A DNA stretch of 11,488 nucleotides from Cyclobacteriaceae bacterium (GTDB lineage: Bacteria; Bacteroidota; Bacteroidia; Cytophagales; Cyclobacteriaceae), in the NCBI GenBank assembly GCA_009885605.1, contig VFKK01000112.1:1-11488 (forward strand). The letters are read 5' to 3'. A model generated the notes under the pieces. The model ran no database searches. It was not told the DNA's origin and saw nothing but the letters and a program-made list of their open reading frames with translations. Numbering within the stretch: position 1 is the stretch's first letter; each line of letters opens with the position of its first letter. A program made the translations under genes and the position numbers. Positions 1-7,989 of this stretch are shown piece by piece.

Positions 1-2604
1 AATCTTGAAGTGATTTACCTGAACGAAGCGGCTATTCAGGTTTGCTGTCCGGATACTGCCAGATCTTTTACAGGTAAAATCGGCAATCTGATTAGCTTAG
101 ATTTAAAAGACGAACTCTCTTTTGGATCGATCGCTTCGAATTTGAAAATGGGTCAGTCGTGGAAGGGAATTGCATTTTTGGAAACATTGCATACTCAATT
201 TTCCCCTTTTGAAATTTCTGCTCAGATCATTCATGCCGATGGAAAAGAAGGCATCGGTTTTTCTTTTATTCTACGCAGTCTTGCTGAAATATATGAGAAC
301 GAGCAGATTACCAAAAGAGCACAATTGATTGTGGAAAATAGCCCGGCAGTTCTTTTTATAGTCAATCCTGATCAAAATTATAAAATCACTTACATCTCAG
401 AAAATATCAATCGGTTCGGATATGAGTCCAAAGAGTTGATCCAAACAGAAACTTCATTTTTGGATTTGCTCCATCCTGACGATTCGAACTGGATTTTGCA
501 AAATTCAATAGACTCAAGAACTCAAATTGGAATTCCGGCATTTTCAGGTGAGTACAGGATCAAAAATGCGGATGGAACCTACCTCTGGGTGGAGGATCGG
601 ACCACAGAAGTGCATGATGATAATGGGTTTGTGATACTTCATGAGGGCCTTTTCCAAGATATTACCGACAGAAAAAAGCTTCAGGTTTTCAATGAAGAGA
701 AGGATAAGCAATATCGATTACTAGCTGCCAATATCCCGGGAAGCAATATTTTCCTGCTCGACAAACAGAGGAAATACATCCTGGCTGAGGGAACGAATTT
801 TGAATTTTGGGGAATGAAACGGGAAGATTTCGAGGGCAAATCCATTCATGAAATCTCATTAACCAATCATGACGAAATAGACAAGATTCTTGACCGGGTA
901 TACCAAAATCGGGAAATCTATGACAGTGAGTTTTTCTTTAAAGGCAGATATTATCAGAGGATAATACGCCCAATTATTGAAAATGATGAGGTTGAATTTG
1001 CATTGAGCATCATCCGTGATATAAATGAAGAGCATCAAGCTAAAGAAAACCTTCAAAAGTCTGAGGAAAAATATCGAAACCTGGTAGAGGAATCGACAGA
1101 AATCATTTTCTCGCTGACGGATACCTTCCATTTGCATTATGTCTCCCCAAATGTTAAACAGTTCTTGGGGTATGAGGTGGATGAAGTCTTGGGATTAAGC
1201 ATTTTTGAATTCATAAACCCGGAAGATTTGGATGTATTTCAGTCCATGTTGGGAGAGTCGAAGGATTTCTTGGCAGAGAATCAATTTCTTGAATTTCGCC
1301 TGAGACATAAAGACGGGGAATACCGGGTCTTTAATTCGAATGGCAGAATGACTGAAGACAAACATGAGGGCAAGAGGTTTTATACAGGAATTGCTCGTGA
1401 TATTTCTAAACTAAAAGAGGCTCAAAAAGAACTGTTCCATGCCAAAGAAAAGGCCGAGCAGGCTTCGATGGTGAAATCACAGTTCCTTTCTGTATTGAGT
1501 CATGAAATCCGTACTCCTATGAATGCGGTAATAGGTTTGGCTCATTTTCTGATGGAAGAAGATCCCCGTCCTGACCAACTTGAGAATCTTAAAACGTTGC
1601 AATTTTCCGCAGAGAATCTGATGGGCTTGATCAATGACATCCTCGATTACAACAAAATTGAATCCGGGAAAGTGGAGTTGGAAGAAGTGCCTTTTGACCT
1701 CCGAAATCTTCTCCATCGGTTAGTTCATTCTCATAGCTTTTATGCGAATGAGAAATTACTCAAGATTACTTGCGAGATAGACGAAAGTATCCCGGAGCAA
1801 TTGATTGGGGACCCTGTAAGACTGGGGCAAATAGTTAATAATCTTGTTTCAAATGCGATCAAGTTTACCGAAAAGGGTTTTGTCCAGATTGCCCTTCAGC
1901 AGACAATTTTGAATAATGGAAAGTCTGCAATTAAATTCAGTTTTGAAGATACCGGTATAGGTATTCCTGAAGAGAAACTGGGAACCATATTTGAGGCTTT
2001 TACTCAGGCATCTTCCTCCACTACTCGCAAATATGGAGGAACAGGATTAGGGTTGGCGATTGTGAAGCGGCTGGTGGAACTCCACGGAGGAGAAATTAAA
2101 GTGCATACCGGAAGTGGGCATGGTAGTATTTTCGAGTTTACGTTAGAATTTAAATTTGTGGAAGAGAAATCAACTATTAAAAAACCTACCGGAATTATTC
2201 AGCCAAAGTCACTGCAAGAAGCCTCGATTCTGGTAGCTGAAGACAATCTTGTGAATCAAATTCTGATTCAGAAATTCCTAACCAAATGGAATGCGGGAAA
2301 ATTGGTCATCGCCTCCGATGGACAGCAGGCTTTGAATCAGTTTAATTCCAGCTTTTTCAACATCGTTTTGTTGGATTTGCAGATGCCAATGTTGGATGGT
2401 TTTTCTGTAGCCAAAGCAATCAGGAATCATCCGGATCCTGATAAAAGAGATGTGCTTATTCTGGCCCTTACAGCATCCTCTTTACACGAAGTCAAAGAGG
2501 AAATGGAAGAGGCGGGGATCTATGATTTTATTCCTAAACCATTTACTCCGGAAGCTCTTTACGAAAAGCTTCTGAATTATCTAAATTCAAAAGTTCAGAA
2601 ATAA
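1..2604 (+). CDS. Multi-PAS hybrid sensor histidine kinase, 5' end missing
   Basis: The reading frame is open to the first base (Asn-Leu-Glu precede the GTG at 10), and the visible protein begins inside a PAS-like fold, so the true start lies upstream. The order is: the end of a PAS-like domain (nt 1-300), three PAS/PAC modules (about 319-690, 712-1030 and 1072-1425, the first and last ending in DITDRKK- and DISKLKE-type PAC tails), a short coiled linker, HisKA with the H-box SHEIRTPMN (phospho-His codon 1501-1503), and HATPase_c with its N-box (SNAIKF near 1850), DTGIGIP (from 1948) and GGTGLGLAIV (near 2035). A C-terminal receiver domain (2221-2590) has the AEDN acidic pair, phospho-Asp in LLDLQMP (codon 2374-2376) and the KPF lysine (2536-2538). 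No membrane segment or HPt domain is visible, so the visible part looks cytosolic and should need a separate phosphotransfer partner. The signal sensed cannot be told. The kinase call is firm; the role is unknown. Confidence 0.93.
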   Translation, partial: NLEVIYLNEAAIQVCCPDTARSFTGKIGNLISLDLKDELSFGSIASNLKMGQSWKGIAFLETLHTQFSPFEISAQIIHADGKEGIGFSFILRSLAEIYENEQITKRAQLIVENSPAVLFIVNPDQNYKITYISENINRFGYESKELIQTETSFLDLLHPDDSNWILQNSIDSRTQIGIPAFSGEYRIKNADGTYLWVEDRTTEVHDDNGFVILHEGLFQDITDRKKLQVFNEEKDKQYRLLAANIPGSNIFLLDKQRKYILAEGTNFEFWGMKREDFEGKSIHEISLTNHDEIDKILDRVYQNREIYDSEFFFKGRYYQRIIRPIIENDEVEFALSIIRDINEEHQAKENLQKSEEKYRNLVEESTEIIFSLTDTFHLHYVSPNVKQFLGYEVDEVLGLSIFEFINPEDLDVFQSMLGESKDFLAENQFLEFRLRHKDGEYRVFNSNGRMTEDKHEGKRFYTGIARDISKLKEAQKELFHAKEKAEQASMVKSQFLSVLSHEIRTPMNAVIGLAHFLMEEDPRPDQLENLKTLQFSAENLMGLINDILDYNKIESGKVELEEVPFDLRNLLHRLVHSHSFYANEKLLKITCEIDESIPEQLIGDPVRLGQIVNNLVSNAIKFTEKGFVQIALQQTILNNGKSAIKFSFEDTGIGIPEEKLGTIFEAFTQASSSTTRKYGGTGLGLAIVKRLVELHGGEIKVHTGSGHGSIFEFTLEFKFVEEKSTIKKPTGIIQPKSLQEASILVAEDNLVNQILIQKFLTKWNAGKLVIASDGQQALNQFNSSFFNIVLLDLQMPMLDGFSVAKAIRNHPDPDKRDVLILALTASSLHEVKEEMEEAGIYDFIPKPFTPEALYEKLLNYLNSKVQK

Positions 2605-2619
2605 TTTTCTGTTTAGCAT

Positions 2620-2627
2620 TAATTTTG
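2620..2627 (+). promoter_or_regulatory. Candidate -7 promoter box TAATTTTG
   Basis: TAATTTTG matches the Bacteroidota -7 consensus TAnnTTTG exactly. It lies 48 nt before the ATG of the outer-membrane protein gene, so a transcript would start near 2632-2635. No good -33 TTTG is visible at the usual distance; the nearest is a weak TTCAG at 2594. The gene could instead be read through from the kinase. Confidence 0.35.
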
Positions 2628-2675
2628 CCGATAGGGGTGAGAGAGTCCTCTAGCCTTCCGCCAAACCATTTCTTC

Positions 2676-3992
2676 ATGTCATTATTTTTCAGAATTGCGT
2701 TTTTCATCCTTTTTCAAGGGATAGCGATTTCTTTGAACGCTCAGCAACTGGTCTCCAAACGATCTTCTTTCTATGTAGTCGCCGGCACTTCAGGTGCCAA
2801 ATTGAACCAGTTTGACAAAATGCTGGCAGAGAGAGGATTGTCCGGGCTGAGAAACCGCTACCAAACGATTGGCTTGGGCTATCAAGCGAGAATCAATGAC
2901 TTTGTTTTGGGAATGGAACTGTATCAAAACCTTGGGAAGAAAAGTGAATTTGATAATTACATTCTGAGCTATCGGACAAGCAGGGCTTTGATAAATGTTG
3001 GGTACGCTTTTACGGAAGAATCCCGTTTTCAGCTCATTCATTACATGTCTCTGGGAATGGGATATTTGAATTTTCAAATGCTTCCGGATGAACAGCAAGA
3101 TAATTTGCAATACTTTTTAGCTGATCCTGCGGAAGGATTTGTTCTTCGAAAACAGGACATTCAAAAAGGAACCTCAAAATATGGGAATTTTCTAACGGAA
3201 ATCGGATTTCAGCTAAGCTACGATTTCGATTTTCCAGGCAGGGAAGAAGCAGTTCAAGTCATGGCCAAAATGGGATATTCTTTCAGCCCTTTCGAAGGAA
3301 AATGGAATATGGCAGGGGTGGCATTTGACAATACGCAAAGCGGAGCGTTTGTAAGAGTAGGTGCTGGCATTTCGCTTCCTGATCGCAATTTTTTTTACAA
3401 AGATGCCTCTATAGGAATCCATTTGATCAAGGCAATCCACTTCACAACCCCGAATGATTTCAACAAGCAATTGGTTGCTGCCGGTTACAATCCGCTAGAA
3501 GGATCTCCTTCAAATTTTGGTTTGAGAATTTTGGGAGAAACCGAAAGATTGCTCTATGGAGCAGAAGTCTACAATCTTTCCCAGACCGGAGATGCCTCCA
3601 ATACTCACACTCAAACGCTCAATAGTCTCCGGGTGTATGCCAATGGTGGGCTAAAAATTCTGCAATTCAAGAATTTTGGCTTGGGGAGTCTGGCAGGACT
3701 TGGTTTCGGAAATGTTCGATATACGCTTTCTCAAAACATAAAACCGAATTTTCCGGAGTTGTTTGAACAAAGAGATTTTGATGGTTATTTGAAAAAAAAT
3801 GGTTTGATGGTTAAGCCAGAAATATTTGCCGAGTATGGCATGCCGATGACTAAAAGAAAGTTTTTTGACCTTGTTTTCACTGCCGCGGCTGGGTATGAGT
3901 TGCCGGTTGGAAGTTATCGATTAGGTGAATTTGACATGGTCAATTACATGGCAGGGCCATATGTAAGTTTTGGTATCGGGGTCAGGCCTTAA
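2676..3992 (+). CDS. Exported, probably outer-membrane beta-barrel protein with two related halves
   Basis: I do not recognise a named family. The 438-residue protein starts at ATG 2676 with a signal peptide: a hydrophobic core at residues 3-20, then Leu-Asn-Ala before Gln23, so cleavage is likely after Ala22. An earlier in-frame TTG at 2625 would place 17 polar residues before the signal and overlap the -7 box, so I reject it. The mature part alternates polar and hydrophobic/aromatic residues and is rich in Gly, Tyr and Phe, as in outer-membrane barrels, and it ends in strand-like sequence (SFGIGVRP). Residues about 29-238 and 243-438 follow the same plan: an N-terminal strand, an NxF-x-K-xL helix-like piece, a GxEVY/GMELYQ strand, then a glycine-rich pair of strands, which suggests an internal duplication. 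The gene follows the kinase by 71 nt on the same strand. Export is well supported; the barrel is an inference from composition. Confidence 0.75.
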   Translation: MSLFFRIAFFILFQGIAISLNAQQLVSKRSSFYVVAGTSGAKLNQFDKMLAERGLSGLRNRYQTIGLGYQARINDFVLGMELYQNLGKKSEFDNYILSYRTSRALINVGYAFTEESRFQLIHYMSLGMGYLNFQMLPDEQQDNLQYFLADPAEGFVLRKQDIQKGTSKYGNFLTEIGFQLSYDFDFPGREEAVQVMAKMGYSFSPFEGKWNMAGVAFDNTQSGAFVRVGAGISLPDRNFFYKDASIGIHLIKAIHFTTPNDFNKQLVAAGYNPLEGSPSNFGLRILGETERLLYGAEVYNLSQTGDASNTHTQTLNSLRVYANGGLKILQFKNFGLGSLAGLGFGNVRYTLSQNIKPNFPELFEQRDFDGYLKKNGLMVKPEIFAEYGMPMTKRKFFDLVFTAAAGYELPVGSYRLGEFDMVNYMAGPYVSFGIGVRP

Positions 3993-4067
3993 TTTTTTTA
4001 TTCGTTAAAAACTGAAGTAATTCCGTGCGTTTTATTAATAGATAGATTTACTTTTTATCAAAATGCT

Positions 4068-4075
4068 TACATTTG
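4068..4075 (+). promoter_or_regulatory. Probable promoter (-7 box TACATTTG) of the metH-metF operon
   Basis: TACATTTG fits TAnnTTTG exactly and ends 5 nt before the first pairing base of the SAM aptamer, so transcription would begin at about 4080-4082, right at helix P1. The upstream element is weak: TTTA at 4047-4050, with a 17-nt spacer, is the nearest candidate. The position relative to the riboswitch is the main support. Confidence 0.6.
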
Positions 4076-4079
4076 TTTT

Positions 4080-4176
4080 GCTTATCGAGAAAGACCGAGG
4101 GAAGGGCCCTGTGACGTCTTAGCAACCTGAATCAAGGTGCTAACTCCCATTTCGGAAATGCCGGAAAAAGATGAGC
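4080..4176 (+). promoter_or_regulatory. SAM-I (S-box type) riboswitch aptamer
   Basis: This is a SAM-sensing leader RNA upstream of methionine-synthesis genes. Helix P1 is GCTTATC (4080-4086) with GATGAGC (4170-4176). P2 is AAGAC (4091-4095) with GTCTT (4116-4120) and encloses the conserved GAGGGA and GGGCCC segments and TGA. AGCAACC follows at 4121-4127. P3 is ACCT (4125-4128) with AGGT (4135-4138), followed by the signature GGTGCTAACTCC. P4 is CATTT (4148-4152) with AAATG (4156-4160). These match the SAM-I core in sequence and order. By family knowledge, SAM binding stabilises P1 and lowers expression of the downstream genes. The context (metH, metF) fits exactly. Confidence 0.95.
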
Positions 4177-4241
4177 GGACTAGTACTTGTTACTTTTATC
4201 CGTGTTTTGCTCGATTAGCTTTTTGATTTAATTATAACAGC
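4177..4241 (+). promoter_or_regulatory. Expression platform of the SAM riboswitch (mechanism unclear)
   Basis: No strong terminator hairpin is present between the aptamer and the ATG. The 3' strand of P1 (GATGAGC, 4170-4176) can instead pair with GCTC(G)ATT at 4209-4216, leaving G4213 bulged, which would exclude P1. When P1 forms, the freed segment can fold only into a tiny GCT/AGC hairpin (4209-4219) before TTTTT (4220-4224). This could be a weak intrinsic terminator or a switch acting on translation. No Shine-Dalgarno sequence precedes ATG 4242. The pairing was drawn by eye. Confidence 0.4.
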
Positions 4242-5294
4242 ATGCAAAACAAAACGGAATCCCTGCTTCAACAACTTTCTAAGAGAATTTTGATCCTGGA
4301 TGGAGCGATGGGCACGATGATTCAACGCTATAAATTGACAGAGGAGGATTTTAGGACTCCCGAGTTGGCAGCTCATCCAAAATCACTCAAGGGGAATAAT
4401 GATTTATTGTCCTTGACCAGACCCGATATCATCAGGCAAATCCACCGGGAATACCTAGAGGCTGGTGCAGACATCGTTGAAACCAATACTTTCTCGGGGA
4501 CGTCCATTGCTCAGGAGGATTATAGTTTATCACATCTGGCTTATGCCATCAACTTTGAGTCTGCAAAACTGGCTCGCGAAGTGGTAGATGAATTCACCGC
4601 AAAAGATCCATCCAAACCTCGATTCGTAGCCGGTGCAATCGGCCCCACAAACAAAACGGCGTCCCTTTCTCCTGATGTAAATGATCCAGGCTATCGCGCC
4701 ATCACATTTGACCAACTCGCTGATGCTTACTCAGAACAAGTAAGAGGCTTGCTTGATGGGGGTTCAGACATCATTCTAGTGGAGACAATTTTTGATACGC
4801 TGAATGCAAAAGCAGCCCTCTATGCAATTCAGGATGTGTATGAGCAGCGAGGTATTCCTTTGGATCCACAAGACGGCGGTATTCCCATCATGATTTCAGG
4901 CACCATTACAGATGCTTCCGGACGTACGCTTTCCGGTCAGACAACTGAGGCTTTCCTGATATCAATTTCTCATGTTCCGTTGTTATCAGTTGGACTGAAT
5001 TGTGCTCTTGGTGCCAAAGAGTTGAGACCCTATCTAAAAGTGTTGGCACAAAAGGCTCCTTTCTTCGTGAGTGCGTATCCAAATGCAGGCTTGCCAAATG
5101 AGTTTGGACAATATGATCAGGGAGCAAATGAAATGGCAGATCAGGTCAGGGATTTTCTGAAAGAAGGAATGCTAAACATCCTCGGAGGTTGCTGTGGAAC
5201 CACGCCTGACCACATCCGAGCTTTGGCCAATATGGCGGAAAACTTCCAGCCAAGGAAATTACAAGTAGAACAAATGGAAGAATCACTGGACTGA
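4242..5294 (+). CDS. metH: Methionine synthase, separate homocysteine-binding subunit (MetH N-terminal domain)
   Basis: This 350-residue protein corresponds to the first module of cobalamin-dependent methionine synthase (homocysteine S-methyltransferase fold), which holds homocysteine on zinc for methylation to methionine. The start is typical of MetH (ILDGAMGTMIQ at residues 17-27, and VETNTFSGT). The three zinc cysteines are present: Cys254 in GLNCALGAKELRPY, and Cys317 and Cys318 in GGCCGTTPDHI. The protein ends in the interdomain linker soon after the PRKL motif, just before the point where E. coli MetH runs into its folate domain. It is the first gene after the SAM-I riboswitch. The folate and B12 modules are encoded 4 nt downstream in a different frame, so the two proteins should act together. 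A stand-alone betaine or S-methylmethionine homocysteine methyltransferase is much less likely given that neighbour. Confidence 0.93.
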   Translation: MQNKTESLLQQLSKRILILDGAMGTMIQRYKLTEEDFRTPELAAHPKSLKGNNDLLSLTRPDIIRQIHREYLEAGADIVETNTFSGTSIAQEDYSLSHLAYAINFESAKLAREVVDEFTAKDPSKPRFVAGAIGPTNKTASLSPDVNDPGYRAITFDQLADAYSEQVRGLLDGGSDIILVETIFDTLNAKAALYAIQDVYEQRGIPLDPQDGGIPIMISGTITDASGRTLSGQTTEAFLISISHVPLLSVGLNCALGAKELRPYLKVLAQKAPFFVSAYPNAGLPNEFGQYDQGANEMADQVRDFLKEGMLNILGGCCGTTPDHIRALANMAENFQPRKLQVEQMEESLD

Positions 5295-5298
5295 GGAG

Positions 5299-7989
5299 AT
5301 GGATAATTATATGAAACTATCGGGTCTGGAGCCTTTGATCCTTACACCCGAAATCAATTTTGTCAACATCGGTGAGCGAACCAATATCACCGGATCGAAG
5401 AAATTTGCCCGACTGATCCTGAACGGAAACTACGATGAAGCTTTGGAAGTAGCGCTCGATCAAGTCCGTGGCGGTGCTCAAGTACTTGACGTCTGCATGG
5501 ACGAAGGTATGCTTGATGGGGAAGCCGCGATGGTTAAGTTTTTGAATTTGATTGCATCCGAACCTGAAATCAGCCGGATTCCAATCATGATCGACAGCTC
5601 CAAATGGAGTATCATCGTTGCAGGATTGAAATGTGTGCAGGGCAAAGGAATCGTGAATTCCATTTCCATGAAAAATGGGGAAGAGGAATTTATCAATCAG
5701 GCTAAAACAATTAAGAAGTTTGGTGCAGCGGTTGTCGTAATGGCGTTTGACGAAAGAGGTCAGGCAGATTCTTATGAAAGACGAATCGAAATCTGCGAAA
5801 GAAGTTTTAGAATCCTGGTCGATCGGGTGAAGTTCAATCCGCAGGATATCATTTTTGATCCGAATATTTTTCCGGTGGCCACCGGAATGGATGAGCATAA
5901 ACGTAATGCCTTAGATTTCTTTTTGGCCACCAAATGGATCAAAGAAAATCTACCGGGAGCTAAAGTCAGCGGTGGAGTGAGCAATGTAAGTTTCTCTTTC
6001 CGTGGCAATGATCCTGTGAGAGAAGCCATGCATGCAGCTTTCCTTTACCATGCCATCCATCATGGAATGGACATGGGAATTGTAAATCCAACCATGCTCG
6101 AGGTTTACGCAGACATCCCCAAAGACTTGCTTGATCGGGTGGAAGATGTGCTTTTCGACAGAAGAGAAGATGCTACTGAGCGATTGCTTGAATTTGCTGA
6201 GACGGTAAAAGCCTCCGGAAAGAAAGAAGTTGCGAACGAGGCTTGGAGAACAGATCCTGTTTCGAAAAGAATCGAACACGCTTTGGTTAAAGGTATCTTG
6301 GATTACATAGTCGAGGATACTGAAGCTGCAAGATTGGAGCTGGTCAATCCGCTTAAAGTCATCGAAGGTCCTTTGATGGACGGGATGAATGTGGTGGGTG
6401 ATCTCTTTGGCGAAGGGAAAATGTTCCTTCCTCAGGTGGTGAAATCCGCCAGAGTTATGAAAAGAGCAGTTGCTTATCTGGAACCTTTCATGCCATTACC
6501 GGAAGAAGGTCAGGAAGCTTCCTCTCTTAAGAAAATCTTGCTTGCGACTGTCAAAGGTGATGTTCATGATATAGGAAAAAATATTGTGGGTGTCGTTTTA
6601 GCCTGCAATAGCTACCAAATCATCGATCTCGGTGTGATGGTGGATGCTCAGAAAATCATTGACGAGGCAATCAAAAATAAAGTCCATATCATCGGATTGA
6701 GCGGACTGATCACTCCATCCCTGGACGAAATGGTCAATGTAGCTTCCGAGATGGAGCGTCAGGGACTCAAGCTTCCATTGCTGATCGGTGGCGCGACTAC
6801 TTCGAGAATTCATACTGCAGTGAAGATTGACCCGGTTTACTCCGGGACCGTGATTCACGTGACTGATGCAAGTAAATCAGTACCGATCGCGGGAGAATCC
6901 ATTTCTGAAGAAACGAAAGAAGAATATCGCCTGAAGATCAAAGAGACGTATCGACTTCTCAGAATCGATCATGAATCCAAGCAATCGCTCAAGCAATTGG
7001 TTACCTACGAGGAAGCCAAAGCAAACCCGGTCGTAATTGATTGGGCAGCTTTCCCTCCCGTAAAACCCGCGAGAATGGGGAATACGATTTTGAAGAATCT
7101 GGATTTGGAAGTACTGCGAAAATACATTGACTGGACTCCGTTCTTCAGTACATGGATGCTGAGTGGAAAATATCCAAAAATCCTCGAAGATCTGATTGTT
7201 GGAGAGGAAGCCAAGAAGCTTTTCAAAGATGCCAATGAAATGTTGGATCACTTGATTGCTGGAAAATGGCTGAGTGCAAATGCCGTTTTCGGCCTATATC
7301 CGGTTCAAAGAGTGGAAGATGATGCCTTTGTATTTGACTCAAATGGAAAACAAGTCGCCAAATTTCACTTTGTGAGACAACAAGGGAAAAAAGGAAAAGG
7401 GGTTCCCAATCGTTCTTTGGCTGATTATTTACATCCTGAACAAACAGATTACATGGGTTGTTTCGCTGTGACCGCCGGGACCGGAATGGAAGTTAAATTA
7501 GCTGAATTCCAAAAAGATGGTGACGACTACAATGATATTATGTTGAAAGCCCTGGCGGATCGATTGGCTGAAGCAGGAGCGGAATATTTGCATCAACAAG
7601 TGAGGACCAATTATTGGGGTTACTCAACTGAGAAAACTCTAGATAATGATTCCCTGATTCGGGAAGAATATCCGGGTATCAGACCTGCACCAGGATATCC
7701 TGCCTGCCCTGAACACTCTGAAAAAGAAACGATTGCCAGTTTGCTGGATATGGAAAATGCCATTGGAATCACGCTTACTTCCAGTTTTGCGATGTATCCT
7801 ACTTCATCAGTCTCCGGGTTTTATTTTGGAAATCCGGAAAGTAAATACTTTGGTCTGGGCAAAATCGGCGAGGATCAAGTCGCAAGTTACGCTGAGCGAA
7901 AAGGTGTTTCACTCAAAGATGCTGAGCGCCTGCTTTCTCCTAATTTGGCTTACCAACCTAATTTATCTCTTGCAATACCAACTCAATGA
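5299..7989 (+). CDS. metH: Methionine synthase, folate-, cobalamin- and AdoMet-binding subunit (MetH lacking the Hcy domain)
   Basis: This 896-residue protein carries the remaining MetH modules. The pterin-binding barrel (about 10-280) has NIGERTNITGSKKF (from 23), DVCMDEGMLDGE and IMIDSSKW. The cobalamin cap (about 310-410) includes MDGMNVVGDLFGEGKMFLPQ. The B12 Rossmann domain (about 411-545) has DVHDIG with the cobalt-ligand His423, SGLITPS and GGATTSRIHT. The C-terminal AdoMet reactivation domain (about 570-896) has RPAPGYPACPEHSEK (from Arg795) and TSSFAMYPTSSVSGFYFGNP. It transfers the methyl of 5-methyl-THF through cob(I)alamin to homocysteine, and reactivates oxidised cobalamin using AdoMet. 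Together with the upstream protein (350 + 896 residues) it is close to the length of E. coli MetH (1227). The start is not certain: ATG 5299 follows TGA-GGAG directly, while ATG 5311 (Met5, MKLSGLEPL) would also match the family. It overlaps metF by ATGA, which suggests translational coupling. Confidence 0.96.
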   Translation: MDNYMKLSGLEPLILTPEINFVNIGERTNITGSKKFARLILNGNYDEALEVALDQVRGGAQVLDVCMDEGMLDGEAAMVKFLNLIASEPEISRIPIMIDSSKWSIIVAGLKCVQGKGIVNSISMKNGEEEFINQAKTIKKFGAAVVVMAFDERGQADSYERRIEICERSFRILVDRVKFNPQDIIFDPNIFPVATGMDEHKRNALDFFLATKWIKENLPGAKVSGGVSNVSFSFRGNDPVREAMHAAFLYHAIHHGMDMGIVNPTMLEVYADIPKDLLDRVEDVLFDRREDATERLLEFAETVKASGKKEVANEAWRTDPVSKRIEHALVKGILDYIVEDTEAARLELVNPLKVIEGPLMDGMNVVGDLFGEGKMFLPQVVKSARVMKRAVAYLEPFMPLPEEGQEASSLKKILLATVKGDVHDIGKNIVGVVLACNSYQIIDLGVMVDAQKIIDEAIKNKVHIIGLSGLITPSLDEMVNVASEMERQGLKLPLLIGGATTSRIHTAVKIDPVYSGTVIHVTDASKSVPIAGESISEETKEEYRLKIKETYRLLRIDHESKQSLKQLVTYEEAKANPVVIDWAAFPPVKPARMGNTILKNLDLEVLRKYIDWTPFFSTWMLSGKYPKILEDLIVGEEAKKLFKDANEMLDHLIAGKWLSANAVFGLYPVQRVEDDAFVFDSNGKQVAKFHFVRQQGKKGKGVPNRSLADYLHPEQTDYMGCFAVTAGTGMEVKLAEFQKDGDDYNDIMLKALADRLAEAGAEYLHQQVRTNYWGYSTEKTLDNDSLIREEYPGIRPAPGYPACPEHSEKETIASLLDMENAIGITLTSSFAMYPTSSVSGFYFGNPESKYFGLGKIGEDQVASYAERKGVSLKDAERLLSPNLAYQPNLSLAIPTQ

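Noticed and set aside
859..1137. Antisense open frame inside the kinase gene
   Set aside because: It is a shadow of a certain coding region, with no start context and no family resemblance.
2625..2675. Earlier TTG start for the outer-membrane protein
   Set aside because: It would put 17 polar residues in front of a good signal peptide and begin inside the perfect -7 promoter box; ATG 2676 is the better start.
3993..4020. T-rich stretch and A/T hairpin after the outer-membrane protein gene as a terminator
   Set aside because: The possible stem is only A/T pairs with a mismatch and has no GC core; it is too weak to call.
5317..5898. 193-codon open frame on the minus strand inside the second metH gene
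   Set aside because: It lies fully antisense to a certain gene, has no family resemblance, and its His- and Phe-rich composition is that of a frame shadow.
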